Assembly (NCBI RefSeq): GCF_040954835.1
Contig: NC_090716.1
Location: 3,893,605-3,957,604, forward strand
DNA from: Lepisosteus oculatus
Taxonomy: Eukaryota > Chordata > Actinopteri > Semionotiformes > Lepisosteidae
Direction: 5' to 3'
Length of the DNA: 64,000 nt
The number at the start of each line of letters is the position of its first letter. Positions within the stretch are counted from its first letter, which is position 1. The notes beneath the pieces were generated by a model, which was not told where the DNA came from, did not search any database, and worked only from the letters and a program-made list of their open reading frames with translations. The position numbers and the translations under genes were made by a program. This document shows, in pieces, positions 1 to 13,331 of the stretch.

Positions 1-3000
1 TCTCCTGCATACCTCTAGGCAGAGAATTTGGTTTATAACAGAAAAAAACACAAATACAGAAAACCGAGGGAAGAGTCTTCTCATCTGCTTTGATAAACTG
101 TCACAGAAGAGGAAAGCTTCTAAGTCAATTGAAGTCCATCATATCCTCAGCTCAACAGTTTTAGGGCATTGTAAATGAGAAATTCTGTGTTGTAATATAC
201 ACATTCAGTAGTGTGACCAAATTTAGGGCCAGGGCATCATTGAGCTTCTTGACTTCTGAGTTTTATTAAGAAAAATGGGAAGAATTCGAAATGCCATCCT
301 CTGCAAACTACAAAAAAGGGTAAGTTTAATTTTTTACCTTATACGTTTAAAAACATATGCTTCTAAATTATCTATGGAAAATTGTAGAATATTAAGTAAT
401 CAAGTTTGCAGACTGAGTAAATCTCAGTTATCAAAAAGAAAGAGGTTTTGCAAAGACTTGTGGACTGAGCCTGCAAAAGTCCCTAAAGTGGCTTTAGGAT
501 CTTTGATCCAATGGTACTTCAAGGTTTTCTGTTTTCCACTCACTCTCACGAATATGGTTAAGAGTCTAAAGCAAGATTGGCTCAATTCTGATTAAAAGGG
601 CGATAGGGTAATAAAAAAAAACCTTTAGCCTACAGTTAGGATGCTATATATAAATGTATGTGTGTCAATAACAGTAAATGTGTGTACATATACAGATATA
701 TATACACTGTACGTGTGACTGTGTCTTATCTGACACCACCAGATCTTTAGATTATTATTTGAGGCTGATATGCTTGGAAATTAATTATAAAGTGAGGTTG
801 TCTCACTCTTACCAGTCCATTAATGGACTAAACAGCTGCAATGTCGAAGACGGTCTTTTCACACCTCTGAGTACCACTGACGTGGGCAGAGTTCCATCAC
901 ACCCATCTCTCAGCTTTCACCCGCTCTCACTTCAAACTCTCCAGCACAACGGGGACCTGCCACGAGGCTGGTGTTTTCATTTTTCGGTCATTTTCTTTTC
1001 AGTTATGCATGCCTAACAGTCCCTTAACATCCTGCGTGCGTGCGGGCGCTGATCTCGGGATGTTGTCCCGCTGTCTTGGGGCCGAGACGGAGGTTCATGT
1101 CAACACGTGGAAACATACAGCTTCAAGCTCCATCGTTTATTCGCCGCGGCTGGATTTTCGATTCTGATAAATGCTGCCCTCTTCCTCGAGACTAGTACTT
1201 GCTGCTCAAGGATTGATTGCGTATCACACTTTAGGGAAAGAAATTAAGCTTACCGTGGGATTGTTAGAAATTAAGGCTTCTGAAATCTCACCACTTTCCA
1301 GTCATTATACATGTTGGAAGACTGACAGCCTGCTTATCACCAAAGAGTGGGCAGACAGCCATCAACGTGAGTCTGGAAGACAAGGGGGTTAACCTATGTA
1401 CTGTAGGTCATGTAACATGAAAATTGAAACTAAACTAAACTAAACTTTTAACATTGATGAGGTACATGTTTTTGCAGGTATCTCCAATACGTTCGTTGAT
1501 CTGGAGCGATTTTTCTGCAACGCATCTATTATTTTTGATGATGACAGGGGATGATGTTCAACCAGAGGACGTCAGGGCTCTCAGCGAGACTCAGTTGCAA
1601 GACTGCTCTCTCCCTCCGCACCTGTTTCTTACAGTCAATGGCACGACCCCTCAAGCGTGCACAGGAAGGGTTTTTACTTTTCCCCCACCAGCCACCTGAC
1701 AGAGTCAGAAGGAAACGCGGCGGGGAGCCCTGCCGGAGCTCTTCTCTGGCCTTGCGCCGCGGTATACACACCGCTCTGGAGGAAATAAACGCGCGCCCTT
1801 CGGTCTCGGAACTGCACCCGACTCGAATCATATCCACACAGACCGCTTGCTAATTTCAGTCTCGTTTTATTACCGCTGCGCGTGTATTTTTTTTTTTCCT
1901 GACGCACAGTCTTCCTTTTTTGAAGGACAGAACACAGCAGTCGGTGCTCATTGACGTTTTGCAAGAGCGGAGCTCAGCCTGCAGGCGCTCCACGTGTTGT
2001 GCCCCGGCTCTGCTGTTCTGGGCTGGAGGCCATGCTGGTCTGTTGAAGGGAGCTGAATGGCGGTGCGCTGGCTCCAGAGATCACTCTCGTCGTTCCCCGC
2101 TTTCTGCCGTCCAGTCCGGGCACCTCAGCGGGAGTCGAGCGCCTGAGACCCCCGGATCCTAATGCACAAGCACTTCCATTCTTCAGCAAAACCTTCCGAG
2201 ATCTCATGTTTTAAAACGGCGCCTTGTAAAACTATGACAGCGGTTGGGTTTTTTAAAGGGTGAAAATGATTTCAGTTTAGGAAACACGGCATACCCGCTC
2301 CATATTTGTGTTCCAGTAAGACATTTAAAAAGTTAGATTGCGCTAGTGGGGGGATTTATAAATTCTTTATAACCTCAAATAATTTAAGATGTATTCAATA
2401 TCGCAATACTGGTATTGATGGAGATCAACTACCCAGACATCGGAGCATGATATAACAACAGGATGGCTGTTCTCATACCCACCAGTGCTTTGTTAATGAC
2501 TCAGGTACTTCATTATACATTTGTATGATTTTTTAATTTTTTTTTGGAGAGCCTAGCCGTTTGCTTATTTTCTCATACATCGGACCAGGGCCCCGTGTCG
2601 TGCGAAGAGGGAGAGAAAGAGCTCTGATTCAGAATTATTCACGCCGCCTCTCACAAGATAAGTCATGTGGCCCTGCTCCGTGGGATGTCCGGTGTTTCGG
2701 GTTGACAACACCGGCCTCCCAGCGGCCCGACACGCGTGCGGCCGAGGGAGCGGGAGCGCGCCCGCGCCAGCCCCTGCACGCGCGCGCGCGCGGGGAAGAG
2801 ACCGAGAAAACAGGAAACAGAACGAGCCGCAGCCGGAAGTGTTGCGCTCATGTTGTTTATCAGCCTTTCTGCTGAAGGGGGGTGATTGTTGGTCAGTTAC
2901 AAAATACAGCATAACCTCCGCGATGTTCGGTCGGAGGCTCCGCTGTAAAACGCTTCTAAAGCAAAGAACAACAACGGCACAAAGGGAAAAGGCAAAACAC

Positions 3001-6000
3001 TTTTCATTAGACGCGTCTGTACAACCACCAGCCTTAGTTTTTTTTTTTGGTGATGAGTAAGGGTTCGTTAGTGTACGAAATCCGCTCATTTTCAGAATGG
3101 CGATAGACACATGAATGGCTGAAAGTATGTGCTGTCCCAAACCTCTTAAAAAATAGAAACCCTGGCAGGTCATGCTGTAACGAGCCCCTTATTCATCTTA
3201 CAATAAACTGTAACTAGAAAACTATCGGTAGATGCCTTAACTGCATGCATTAAAGCTAATATTTACAAAGAAATTATTTATGCAGGTGGCTAACAGCCCT
3301 GTAAACATTTGAACAAATACACAGTAATCACAAAACCACAAGTAGAAGTGTGAAATGGACACGAGACTTTCGTGTAATGATGTGACGCTCCTCTGTGTCA
3401 ACCAACCTCAGGTCTACAGGCTGGTCTTTAAAGACTGGTGAATACTGAATATCCTTAAAAGTCTTTAAAGGCCCACCAGCTCCTGCCTTACCTTTGAAAC
3501 GCGAGGCCATGCCTTACCTCGCCTGGAACCTCCTCTTAGACTGACTATCTTTTCTTTTAATGAAGCAGATTTCGAGGACGCGCCTTATTTTTATTGCCTG
3601 CGCTGTTAGCAGCTCTTTAAACCGAATTGCGACGGGTTGCAACAGAGAGAGCAAATCTGGACAATTGTAAATCAAACAGGGAAGTCAATAAAGTGAACAC
3701 AAAAACTTCCTTTATTCACCCATTCAAGTTGGTAATTGAGGGTTTTTTTTTTACATTGTTGTACTGATAGGAACCAGGCCATAATTTACAGACTTCCCCA
3801 AATCAACAGGTTAAAATATGGCACACACACAGAAAGAAAGAGAGAGAGAGAGAAAGAATGAAAATTGTAACCGAAATGAATCACTCAGTGACATGCGGCG
3901 TCGGAGCAGCTGGAAGGAGGCAGCGCGAGCGGAAGACCCGGCGCTCCTCGCGGACCCTTCACCCCAGATGACCGCCGGGCGCCCAGGGGACACCAGTTTA
4001 AATTTAAAAACAAAAAAGATGTGTACCCGTGTGTATTTCTATCCAAAAAAATGTGCCCTGTTTCGATAAGAAGGGTGGAGTGACTCAATGACATGACATA
4101 CGTGCGTGTGCAGTTTTAAGAGCAGGCTACTCTTTTGAAATGGTTGAATCATTGACAAGCTTAAATGTAACTCGGATCATCGGAATTCTGACGTTTAGGT
4201 AGGATTTAAAAAAAATAATAATAAACTAGGGGATTTTTTTTTTCTTGTGGTTGTTGCTATTTTATGTCTGGTTCCGTAGAATAGCAGACCGCGCTTTGGA
4301 AACCCGCTGTACCAAATCGGCGAGCATTTCACTCGACGCTGGAGGGTGAAATCGTGCCATCCCGCAATATCTGGTTCAAGCAGTTTGATCAGTCGAACCC
4401 CGCACATGCTTGTGATATTAGAGCCTTTATTATTTTAAAATGCATTTCCTGTTTTCCCCCTGCAACATATAAGATGATTCTATTTTATTTCCTAAAGACT
4501 ACTCTTTGAAAAATAAACTCATGCTAAACGATGTGAGTTCACATTTAGAAAAATCATACAATACAAAAGTGTAATATGTAGTTATATGCATACTTATACT
4601 TAAGTTATCTGCATACTTATACTTCAAATGAGGTCTGCTTCTGCTCCTGAAAGTCGGGTTAACCATACAAACTGGTCAATGCTTGGAATGACAAAGGTCT
4701 GTCTTTTCGAGATGCAAACTGCAGCCCATGCGAATTACGAGAGGCTGTGTACGGAGCGCCACTCAAACGGAGCCACCCGAGTTCTCAGGCCCTTGACTCT
4801 GCGGCTAATAACTTCACACGAGCCGCCGGTGTGTCCGCTATTTTGTGTGGAATTGATGTGATCCTTTCAGGCTGCAGTAGGTCATTGTCGTTTTTCGGGG
4901 AGAAACTGAACGCGAAATCCTGGCGGGGGGTCGCTATAAGGAGGGGGCGTGCGCACCCCACGCGCTTTGTCCCCTCGGCAACTCTTTTTCACGCGGCTTC
5001 TGTCTCCTTGAATTCCGAGGGCTCTGACTCCTGGGGGGGCCACATCATAAATTCATGCACACCAATCATCTAAGTACGCGCACTATAAGGAAGGTGTCAG
5101 TTGAAACGTGTGACTGGACGACGGCAGAGAGAGAGAGAGAGAGAAAATCGCTACACTGTAATTTCAGGGGGGTTTTTAAATAAAAAATTCAAACCCAAAC
5201 AAATCTACCAGAGCCCCCCCGCCTGGAATTCTACGGTTAAAAAATGGACAAGCACCAGATATCTCGACATGCGGCGAAGCCATCTTTCAGGACGAGATTG
5301 AGACGTGTAGGATGGAAACCGGATAGTCAAACCTTTCACTTCTTATTTCTGATTCCCTATTTTTCCAGTTCAATATGTGTATGACTGCGTGGTGGACCGC
5401 GGTTCCGAGCCACAGCAGGGGATAAAATTAGATCGAGCTCGGTTTGAGTCACACAAGCTCTGTCATTCACAGAACCGGGAGGGCTAACAAGCTTTTGCCC
5501 GTGTTTTTTTCCCCAGGCAGGACAGCTGCCACCGAGATCTGGATTAGAAAACACCTAAAGGTCGTACGTTTCACATATTTCCCATTCGACATTGCTCCTG
5601 CAAAATATCCTTGCAAAACAATACACTGCACAATAGGTAATATGTTTACCGGCACAACACGGACTTTAGATAGCTGCTGCTTGCTTTAGAAAAGATTACT
5701 GGTACCAACCCTGACAAAGGTTCAGTGAAATGGTGGCTCTTAACATATTACGGTACAATCTTATCATTTAGTTTAGTTGGGATAAGCGTGTAACCAGTTC
5801 ACATTAGTGCGGGTTATCACTGGGGGTATACGGTTCTCTTAACGTGACGGGTTCTGTTTGCGGGGCCGTTCTTAATAGACTGCGCAGTCTTGGCTGCCAA
5901 CATGAACAAGAAAACTCATTTCTGAATACAGGATTTGTTATAATGTGTATTCATACTGGCCCAGTAAGGAAGTTTATTTAAAAATAAATAAATCAGAAGC

Positions 6001-6359
6001 GGTGTATTGTGGAAGAAAGCCACTTATAGTTTGCTTGTACAGTCACAGTCTGAAATTCATCTTGTGATTGACAGTAACAGATCTGATCTCTTCACATATC
6101 GCATCCAAGTTCTCCTGATAGCTTGTGCAGTAACAGTGTAGATGCTGTTTCTCTACTAATTAGAGGGATGGAGGCTTCAATTCGTCGCAATCCGTGTGCT
6201 ATAGTACCTACAGTTATACTGTATGTTACAGGCCTGTTTGTACCTTGGCGTGACTACTTCAGTACGCAGTGCCGGATGACACTGACAATGTCGTTTTGGG
6301 ATGTCAGTTCTCGAACTGGTTAGTGCAAAGCTGTGGATACATCGGGGTCCCGCTTCTAC

Positions 6360-6600
6360 ACGGTACCCCCAATACTGTCAGCATCAACAGAGGGGTCACG
6401 CCACCGCGGTTTTTGCGCATGCGCCATATAGGGCCATGAAATGGCTGTCGACAATGTTTGCAAAACCAGCCTGACGGCGGCAGGAGCAGTGGGATGGAAG
6501 TCAGCTAATGATATGTTAATTTAGGATTTGCTCATGGCCGGTGATGAAAGCGACAGGAACGTCGCCATTGGCATCTTAAGCAAGAAAATAAATTTACCAA
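6360..6600. promoter_or_regulatory. Candidate orphan promoter (NRF1, CArG-like and CCAAT motifs)
   Basis: A palindromic NRF1 core GCGCATGCGC lies at 6415-6424. It is followed by a CArG-like CCATATAGGG (6423-6432) and then an inverted CCAAT box within CGCCATTGG at about 6564-6572. These are motif matches only; no transcript or coding exon was recognised beside them. Confidence 0.25.
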
Positions 6601-8190
6601 TTGACAAATACCAGCCCTCTTCCCCTTTTCGGAGCGCTGAATTTTCCCCACCGTGGAAAAAATAGAACTATCTTTAGGCCCTTGTGAGCTTTTCTTAGTC
6701 CCTCATTTAGATCTCAGGTTTTTTAATACACTGTGCATCTGCAGAGGGGAAAAAGCACTACGACGCTTCACAGATACGAAGGCGATGGGTCGATCCAAGC
6801 TTTTTAAATGCTTAACAGAGGGCCCCATCTTGGTTTGAAACCCTAGTGTAACGACCAAAGGAAAACGGATTTTGAACACCACGGATTTTCAAACAGAAAA
6901 TGAAACAACGTTTCACACAATTCGCCGCTCTGAATGTACGGACTGAATCCCTCAGGCTGTGACTTTCGGAGAGGTCCCTGTTACTTCTCCTTGCTGACTG
7001 TCTATTTCCCCTCTGATCCGATATAAAATCCTTATTTTTCCTTATTTAGTCCCACCCCTTCGTGGGCTGTCACCCACCTATGCTGGTACCAGATACCCAG
7101 AAACTTCAGAAACACCCCCAGGAGTCGCCTCAACTCAAGTAGGAATCGCCACCCTGTATTGAACAGGATTTATCTGCGTGATTTCTGTGGCGTTTCGTTT
7201 CAGTCACTAGACAGTACTTCCAGCCTCTTCAAATTTTTGTACCCTTTTCTGGTTTTAGTATTACGGTATATCACATAATTAAATTAACTTCTGCCCTTTG
7301 TCCCCCCACGACTTTACATATTTCGTACTGCTGACATTTTACGGCTTGTTGGTTGTACGTAAGAGTCCTTGAGGGGGGAAAAAAGACACATTACTGGCGA
7401 AGAGTTTGTCTCAGATAGCAGTGGTTATGTTTCAGCTGGTTTGCAGTCTGTCTTCCGAGATACTTTGGGGGGGCTTTGCGTTTGTACAGTAGGTGACGGT
7501 GCGAGGGCAGGTCGTGGACAACAGCAGAAAGGTGGTGTCTGTGGTCCAGCAGACGCGCCTCGCATCGCCTGCTGTCGGGTTTTCAAAATCAGACACCCCG
7601 CCACCTCCTCCGCTGTCAGGAGCCCACTCTCCAGCCGCGCATGGCCCCGCTCCCCTGCTCCTGCGACACACGCCTGACCACATCACAGGCGGGATCCGCT
7701 GAGCCCACCCCGTATCTTCAACAGTCAGTCCCTGTCACCCTACAACAGACCTTTATCTATTACAGCAAGTTTCCTGTCAGCTCCGCCCGCAGGAGCCGCA
7801 GGGGCGGCATTTGAACAGAAACAGGCAACACACACCAGGGAGCGTGTTTTAATCAGTCCCCTGGAAGAGGTAACAGGGCAGAGTAGGGGGGGCGGGAGGA
7901 GCTTGGGGGCAGAGATATACGGCTCTGAACCATTAGCACTGTATGTGATTTTTCGGAATCTCAGAACCGTCAGATTTTCGTATTTGATTTATTTTGTGCT
8001 CCCCTCAGCATCAGGTACCGTATCTCGTTTAATGCAAGGATAATGCTTAGTGGCTTTATTTGTTCTGTAATCATTAAGCATTTTCCTTGCTTAGTCTACA
8101 GTTGCTATAGACTAAGGGCACCTTCCGCGTGGAGTGTACACGCCCCCCCCGGCTGTGTGAGTGTCCTCTGGGTGGCATTGAAGGCTTTGA

Positions 8191-8244
8191 GTCCCAGTGA
8201 AGGGTTAACGAGGGTCGGTCCCAGTGAAGGGTTAACGAGAGTCA
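8191..8244. repeat. 27-bp tandem duplication
   Basis: Two adjacent copies of a 27-bp unit starting GTCCCAGTGAAGGGTTAACG differ only near the end. It lies at the edge of the CpG-rich domain; no function is evident. Confidence 0.7.
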
Positions 8245-8577
8245 GCACAGGGAACAGAGACGGTGCAGAATCCGTAAGGTGTGTGAATGTGGCGGTGTGG
8301 CTACTGTGGTTCACGGGCAGAGCTTGTTTTAAGGAAAAGTGGCTTCACTCCCGCCCTGCCTACTTCTGCGCAGAGGTGTGTATGTGTGTTGGAGGGGGGA
8401 TTTCCAAAGATCGCCCGGGTGCGCAACAGCCAGATCTTTAAACTTTGCACTAAAGCATAGTCAGCTTTATAGCCACACAAGCAAAAAAAGGTTCAAGCAG
8501 CGCTGCAAAAAAAAAAAACACCAAGCAGGCAACTTAGGAAAGTTGTATCTCTTGCAGTAAATCTGTATCTCTTCCAG

Positions 8578-9078
8578 TAAATGCCCAGTTTCTCTCTACA
8601 TTGGAGAAACAGGAAGGAGACTCGGAGACCGCTTCAGAGAACATGTCAGGGCTGTGAAGATTAAAGATCTCTCCAAGCCCATTGTTTCTCATTTCACCTC
8701 TGACGGCCACGACCACTCTAATCTCTCCGTCTGTGTTCTCAAAGACGGTTTTCCGAACTCATACATCAGAAAGACCACCGAAACCAAACTTATCCTGCAG
8801 CTAGGAACGACAGACTACTATTCTACTAAATTTTCTCCATTCATTGGAAGTTTCATTTCACACCTTTCTACACCTATCCTGACTTCACACCTCTTGATTG
8901 GCCTCTCTTTCTGTCCCCTGCTCCCGCCTCTAACCCCTCCTCCCTCCCAGCCTTTGTTCTCCCATTACATTACCTACTGCCTTGTCTCTCTCACACCTGA
9001 AGCCGAAACGTTGTGTGATTTCCCTGTTCTTTTTTTCAGCATGGAATAAACCTATTACTTGTTCCTTTGCAACGTAGG
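8578..9078 (+). mobile_element. Penelope-like retroelement 3' end with GIY-YIG endonuclease remnant
   Basis: Translation from about 8594 gives SLYIGETGRRLGDRFREHV, the N-terminal GIY-YIG signature of Penelope-like element endonucleases, followed by SKPIVSHF and HDHSNLSV and a run to IRKTTETKLILQLGT, where the conserved Glu and Leu of the nuclease fold are expected. The reverse transcriptase part is absent, so the copy is 5'-truncated. Downstream the sequence passes through a degenerate hammerhead-like core (CTGAAGCCGAAACGTT, 8997-9012) into the terminal segment CAGCATGGAATAAACC (from about 9039) shared by the other copies in this window. Confidence 0.8.
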
Positions 9079-9929
9079 AAATATTTGAACATACTGACCT
9101 CGTTACGTATCGCACACTCGGACCTGGTTTAAACACCCTTTCTGTGGCATTTCACTTGCTTTAATTGAGAAAAGGGTTAATCAGCTTCTGATGAAATGTA
9201 ACTCCCAGCAAATAGGAGCTGATATAGCTCCGCTCCTTCCTGTGGAAAGGCGGCAGGTGAAGCGCTTCTGCCGTCTGTGCCGAGGAGCGACAGGCTCGTG
9301 TGCTGCAGAACAGGCGCTGACCAGCCCGTGTCAGTGAGAGCAGCTGTCTGGATGTGCTGCAGGTCATCCTTCGGTGAGCCCCCAGCAGAAAGCCTTTATC
9401 TAGTTGGCATTCTTCTTTTGAAGATGATTGCTTTAAGCATTGCTACATCCAAAAATTATGTTTTGTCCTGTCCAGTACTGTCCTGTTCTGCTCTCAGGGA
9501 CGGATTAGGCTTGCATAGGCTAGCCTAGGGGCCCCGGATTGATCAGATTGACAGAATACCGCAAATACAGATAATTATTTGTGTGGCAAAAATGCTTTCT
9601 CTGTGTTTGACAGTTTCCATGCATTTTAGAATATGTTTTTGTTTTTGGCCACCCAGACGTATCAAAATCACACCTGCTATTAGGAAAGAAATAAAAAACA
9701 GGAATCCCCTGTGCTGCAGACTGCAAGGCGCAGGGGAAGTGGCTTATTGGAGGCCGAATCCTAGAGGATTCTTCAACTGGGAATTACAGGATCCTGTTCG
9801 CAGCAGAGCTGGCACCCTCTGGCCTGATATCGTCAGATTTAATCTTCATCTACTTTCACCTACCGCTGGGGAGCTGGGCCTGGTCACCAGTGGGATGCTC
9901 TAGACTAGAGAGAAGCGAGCTGGCCACTG

Positions 9930-10286
9930 TAAGTGGTGTTGGTGGACCTGTAGGTGGTGCAGTTCCCTACAAACCTGACCTTGCAATCCAAAGCCCTTGC
10001 CCGATTTACAGGGGTGGCAACCGGAGGTGCTGTCCTTCAGAGGAGACATCAAGCTGAGGTCCTAGACGAAAATTGGCTGTTAAAGATCCAGCGTCACCAG
10101 TTGTAATAGCGCAGGTAGCAACCTCAGTGCTCTGAGTCTGCACCATCTGGAGTCCTCAAGCTGATCACTCTGTGGTGGGGCTACAGGCGCAGAGTGACTC
10201 CCATGTGTCACTTCAGCCACCTTCCATATCTCTCAATCACTAAATATAATGTGAGTACAATAAAGCTATTATTATTATTATTATTA
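9930..10286 (+). repeat. Old SINE-like element with (ATT)n tail
   Basis: The body has a diverged version of the stretch seen in the 5S-SINE copies (GTGCTGTCCTTCAGAGGAGA, then GAGGTCCT). It ends in AATAAAGC followed by ATT repeats at 10268-10286. No clear head module was recognised. Confidence 0.45.
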
Positions 10287-11093
10287 AGGTTATTCACCAG
10301 TGCTCTGCAATGCCCTCTATCACACTTGCTTTCTCCACATGTCAAAGAGCGCTGGAAAACAAGCACACGTAAAACTGTTAAAAAGAAAATTAAATAATAC
10401 AAATAACATAGTTCAGACCTCATTGTTGTAGATGAAGTTTGAAATTTCATGAAATGACTGTTATTTCTCCACTGTGCTTGATTGTTTTTATGTTTCAATT
10501 TTGAACAGTTAAAGTGGATCTAAGGCTCTAACGTTTAGCGTTGTTGCAGCTCAAAAGCACAAGGCACATATTTGAAAATAAAAGCAAATTATATTTGGGA
10601 TAAGTTAAAAAAATATTTAAAGAATCAAAGGTAATGATCACTGTCGTTTTTTTTTCCATCTTCAACTGCAAATCCGTAATATGTAGATAAACCAGTTTTG
10701 GTTCGATTTAATGGACTTCAGAAGAAAAAATAACTTACTGTAGGTTTAGTTTCAGGAAAGCAGTACACTTATAAGCAAGCCATTTTATTCAAAAAGTAAA
10801 AATAAGTAGTTTCTAGGAAATGGAAAGCATCGCTGAATTGCTGAAGCAAGCACTTGCAAGGAATTGTGCTCAGTGCTCAGAGAGAACACCACGCTTACAT
10901 TAACCCTTTTTTTTTCTTAGTATTGGACTGCTGAGTAAATGTGAAATTCAGCATCTCGCACAAGTTTCAACTGGACACAGGCCTTTTGTGCTACTAGTGC
11001 AAAATATTGTAGGGTTTGCATTACTCTTAATGATTCGGGTGAGAATGAAATGATTCTTACCCTTCTATCTTAAAGGAATGGTTATCAACAATT

Positions 11094-11563
11094 CTTGAAC
11101 AATGTTTGTAATAGTTGTTTAATTTTGTGCTTGTGTTTCCATAATGTTGATGAACCACTGCGAAATTAACAGTAATAACCATTATAACAATTGCTTCCTT
11201 TTGTGCAGCATTAATCATCCCAGAAAATTCTGAAGCACTTTACACTCATTGGAGGGGATCAACTTCATCTCCCACTGACTGGGTAGACACACAGTGATCA
11301 TTCTGCACCAGCATCCCCACCTGGAAGACTTGAACAATGTTTGTAATAGTTGTTTAATTTTGTGCTTGTGTTTCCATAATGTTGATGAACCACTGCGAAA
11401 TTAACAGTAATAACCATTATAACAATTGCTTCCTTTTGTGCAGCATTAATCATCCCAGAAAATTCTGAAGCACTTTACACTCATTGGAGGGGATCAACTT
11501 CATCTCCCACTGACTGGGTAGACACACAGTGATCATTCTGCACCAGCATCCCCACCTGGGAGA
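11094..11563. repeat. Tandem duplication, 235-bp period, apparently identical copies
   Basis: 11094-11328 and 11329-11563 read identically over about 230 bp, from CTTGAACAATG to CCCCACCTGG. The last about 40 bp of each copy is the unit that is amplified in the adjoining minisatellite. No open frame is involved. Confidence 0.93.
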
Positions 11564-11975
11564 CACACAGTGATCATTCTGCACCGGCGTCCCCACCTGG
11601 GAGACACACAGTGATCATTCTGCACCGGCGTCCCCACCTGGGAGACACACAGTGATCATTCTGCACCGGCGTCCCCACCTGGGAGACACACAGTGATCAT
11701 TCTGCACCGGCGTCCCCACCTGGGAGACACACAGTGATCATTCTGCACCGGCGTCCCCACCTGGGAGACACACAGTGATCATTCTGCACCAGCATCCCCA
11801 CCTGGGAGACACACAGTGATCATTCTGCACCAGCAGCCCCACCTGGGAGACACACAGTGATCATTCTGCACCGGCGTCCCCACCTGGGAGACACACAGTG
11901 ATCATTCTGCACCAGCGTCCCCACCTGGGAGACACACAGCGGCCGTTCTATGCCAGCTGCCCCATGGCAGAGCAG
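11518..11975. repeat. 41-bp minisatellite, about ten units
   Basis: Units of 41 bp begin GGGAGACACACAGTGATCAT and end in CCCCACCT. About ten near-identical copies are followed by one degenerate unit. Variants alternate between ACCGGCGTCC and ACCAGCATCC. There are no unique spacers, so this is a VNTR and not a CRISPR array. Confidence 0.95.
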
Positions 11976-12124
11976 ATCGTCAGAGGTTGTTTTGCAAATT
12001 GAATTAGGGGAAAACATCAGGAAGGTCCGAGCGTACAAGTCCAAGAGCCAATTTATCCAGAAAACCAGAGATAAGAGCCCTGATGTAATGAACAGTACCT
12101 GATCCAAGCAGTCAGGACTTAGGT

Positions 12125-12335
12125 TAAACATCTAATCTGAAGAATGCTGCCTCCTGTAGCAGTATCTCCAGTCACTACACTAGGGCAACAATTTGGCAAT
12201 ATTGATCCAGAAGGAAGAGCGCCTCCTACTGGTCCACTAACAACATTTACAGACGCAATCTGATTGTCCTCACGAATCTCCCATCCCTGTATGGACCAGA
12301 CCCAGCCCTGCTGAGCTTCAGCTCCATTTGCATTG
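12125..12335 (-). repeat. Diverged 5S-derived SINE fragment
   Basis: Read on the - strand it begins with GAAGCTCAGCAGG and a diverged 5S-like GGATGGGAGA, then the SINE body with CCAGTAGGAGGCGC (12219-12232 on +). The tail is missing. Confidence 0.55.
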
Positions 12336-13331
12336 TGCTTCATTGTTTAACACAAATGTCACTTAATCGAAGACAAGTCTGCACACTGTAATTCAAAAAC
12401 CTTAGCATTCCCTCATAGGCAACAGGTCTCTAACCCAGAATGGACTGGGGCCTCAATTCAATACAGACAAGAGAACCGACGCATTCAGACACACACTCAC
12501 AACGAGAGCACACACATTGTTAAGATTACCCAAGGAATGAGTAAAAATGAATTTCCATTTCTGGAGTCAGTGACCATTCTCCATACAGTCTTCACCCTAA
12601 GTTCCTCTTTCTATATACATTGCATAAGTCAGTCTCAGGATGACTCAGACACCCTATCCAACTATTTTTTGTATTTTTGCACATTGTCTTAACCCTTTTT
12701 CTGCTCAATTGTGTAGTGTTTGTTCATTTACTGTGTATGAAGTTTTCTGAAGGAGAGCAGGTCTTTACCAGTAAGCAGCCTAGTATTCTTAGGGGTCTAA
12801 AGCAGGGGGCAGAGGTTCCCAATGTGATCCAGACAACCTTCATGCCTGCTGGTTTTCTTTGTGAAAATAATCCTTAATTGAACCAGATAGGCGCCTGATG
12901 CAAACCTTTGTTCATTTTTGTTTTCTACTCAGAAGCTGAGGATCTTCACTTCCTTATAAAATGTGCAGAAGTTAAAAGGGCAACTTCCAACAGTTTAAGG
13001 AGAACTGGCCACAATTACAGGGGTTCGGTGAAAGCTATTATTAGATCTGTTAAGGATTCAGTGATTTTACCGAGCGCTCAGTCGGAAACACAAAGCAGCG
13101 GATGTGGGGGTCCCCTGGGACCAGAAAAGGGGACACCTGATCTGAGGACCTCACTCAGATACCTTTTAGAAGATTAGAGAAGGGAGGCAGGTTCCCAAGG
13201 CACAGTGTCTTCAGACAGCAGAATAAGGAGGGGTCTAAATTGGAGATTCTCAGCTATCACCTCATATCCATCCATTCCACAGTTTTGTCTCAGTCAGTGC
13301 CCTTCAACATTTAATTGACAATTAGCAGTAA

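Larger units (their letters stand above)
1500..8450. other. CpG-rich domain with no recognised gene
   Basis: Clusters of CpG occur at about 1540-2160, 2560-2860, 4740-5060, 6340-6460 and 7480-7720. Open frames here are low-complexity or antisense GC artefacts (for example 2565-3173 on the - strand) and match no family I know. Such a run of islands is usual around the 5' end of a developmental or housekeeping gene lying outside the window. Short (AG)n tracts lie at 3835-3855 and 5127-5143. Confidence 0.4.

Noticed and set aside
2565..3173. 202-codon open frame on the - strand
   Set aside because: Low-complexity Arg/Ala-rich core from a CpG-rich patch, no recognisable domain and no supporting splice structure.
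11518..11975. Regular repeats resembling a CRISPR array
   Set aside because: Units are directly adjacent with no unique spacers, and the context is a vertebrate genome.
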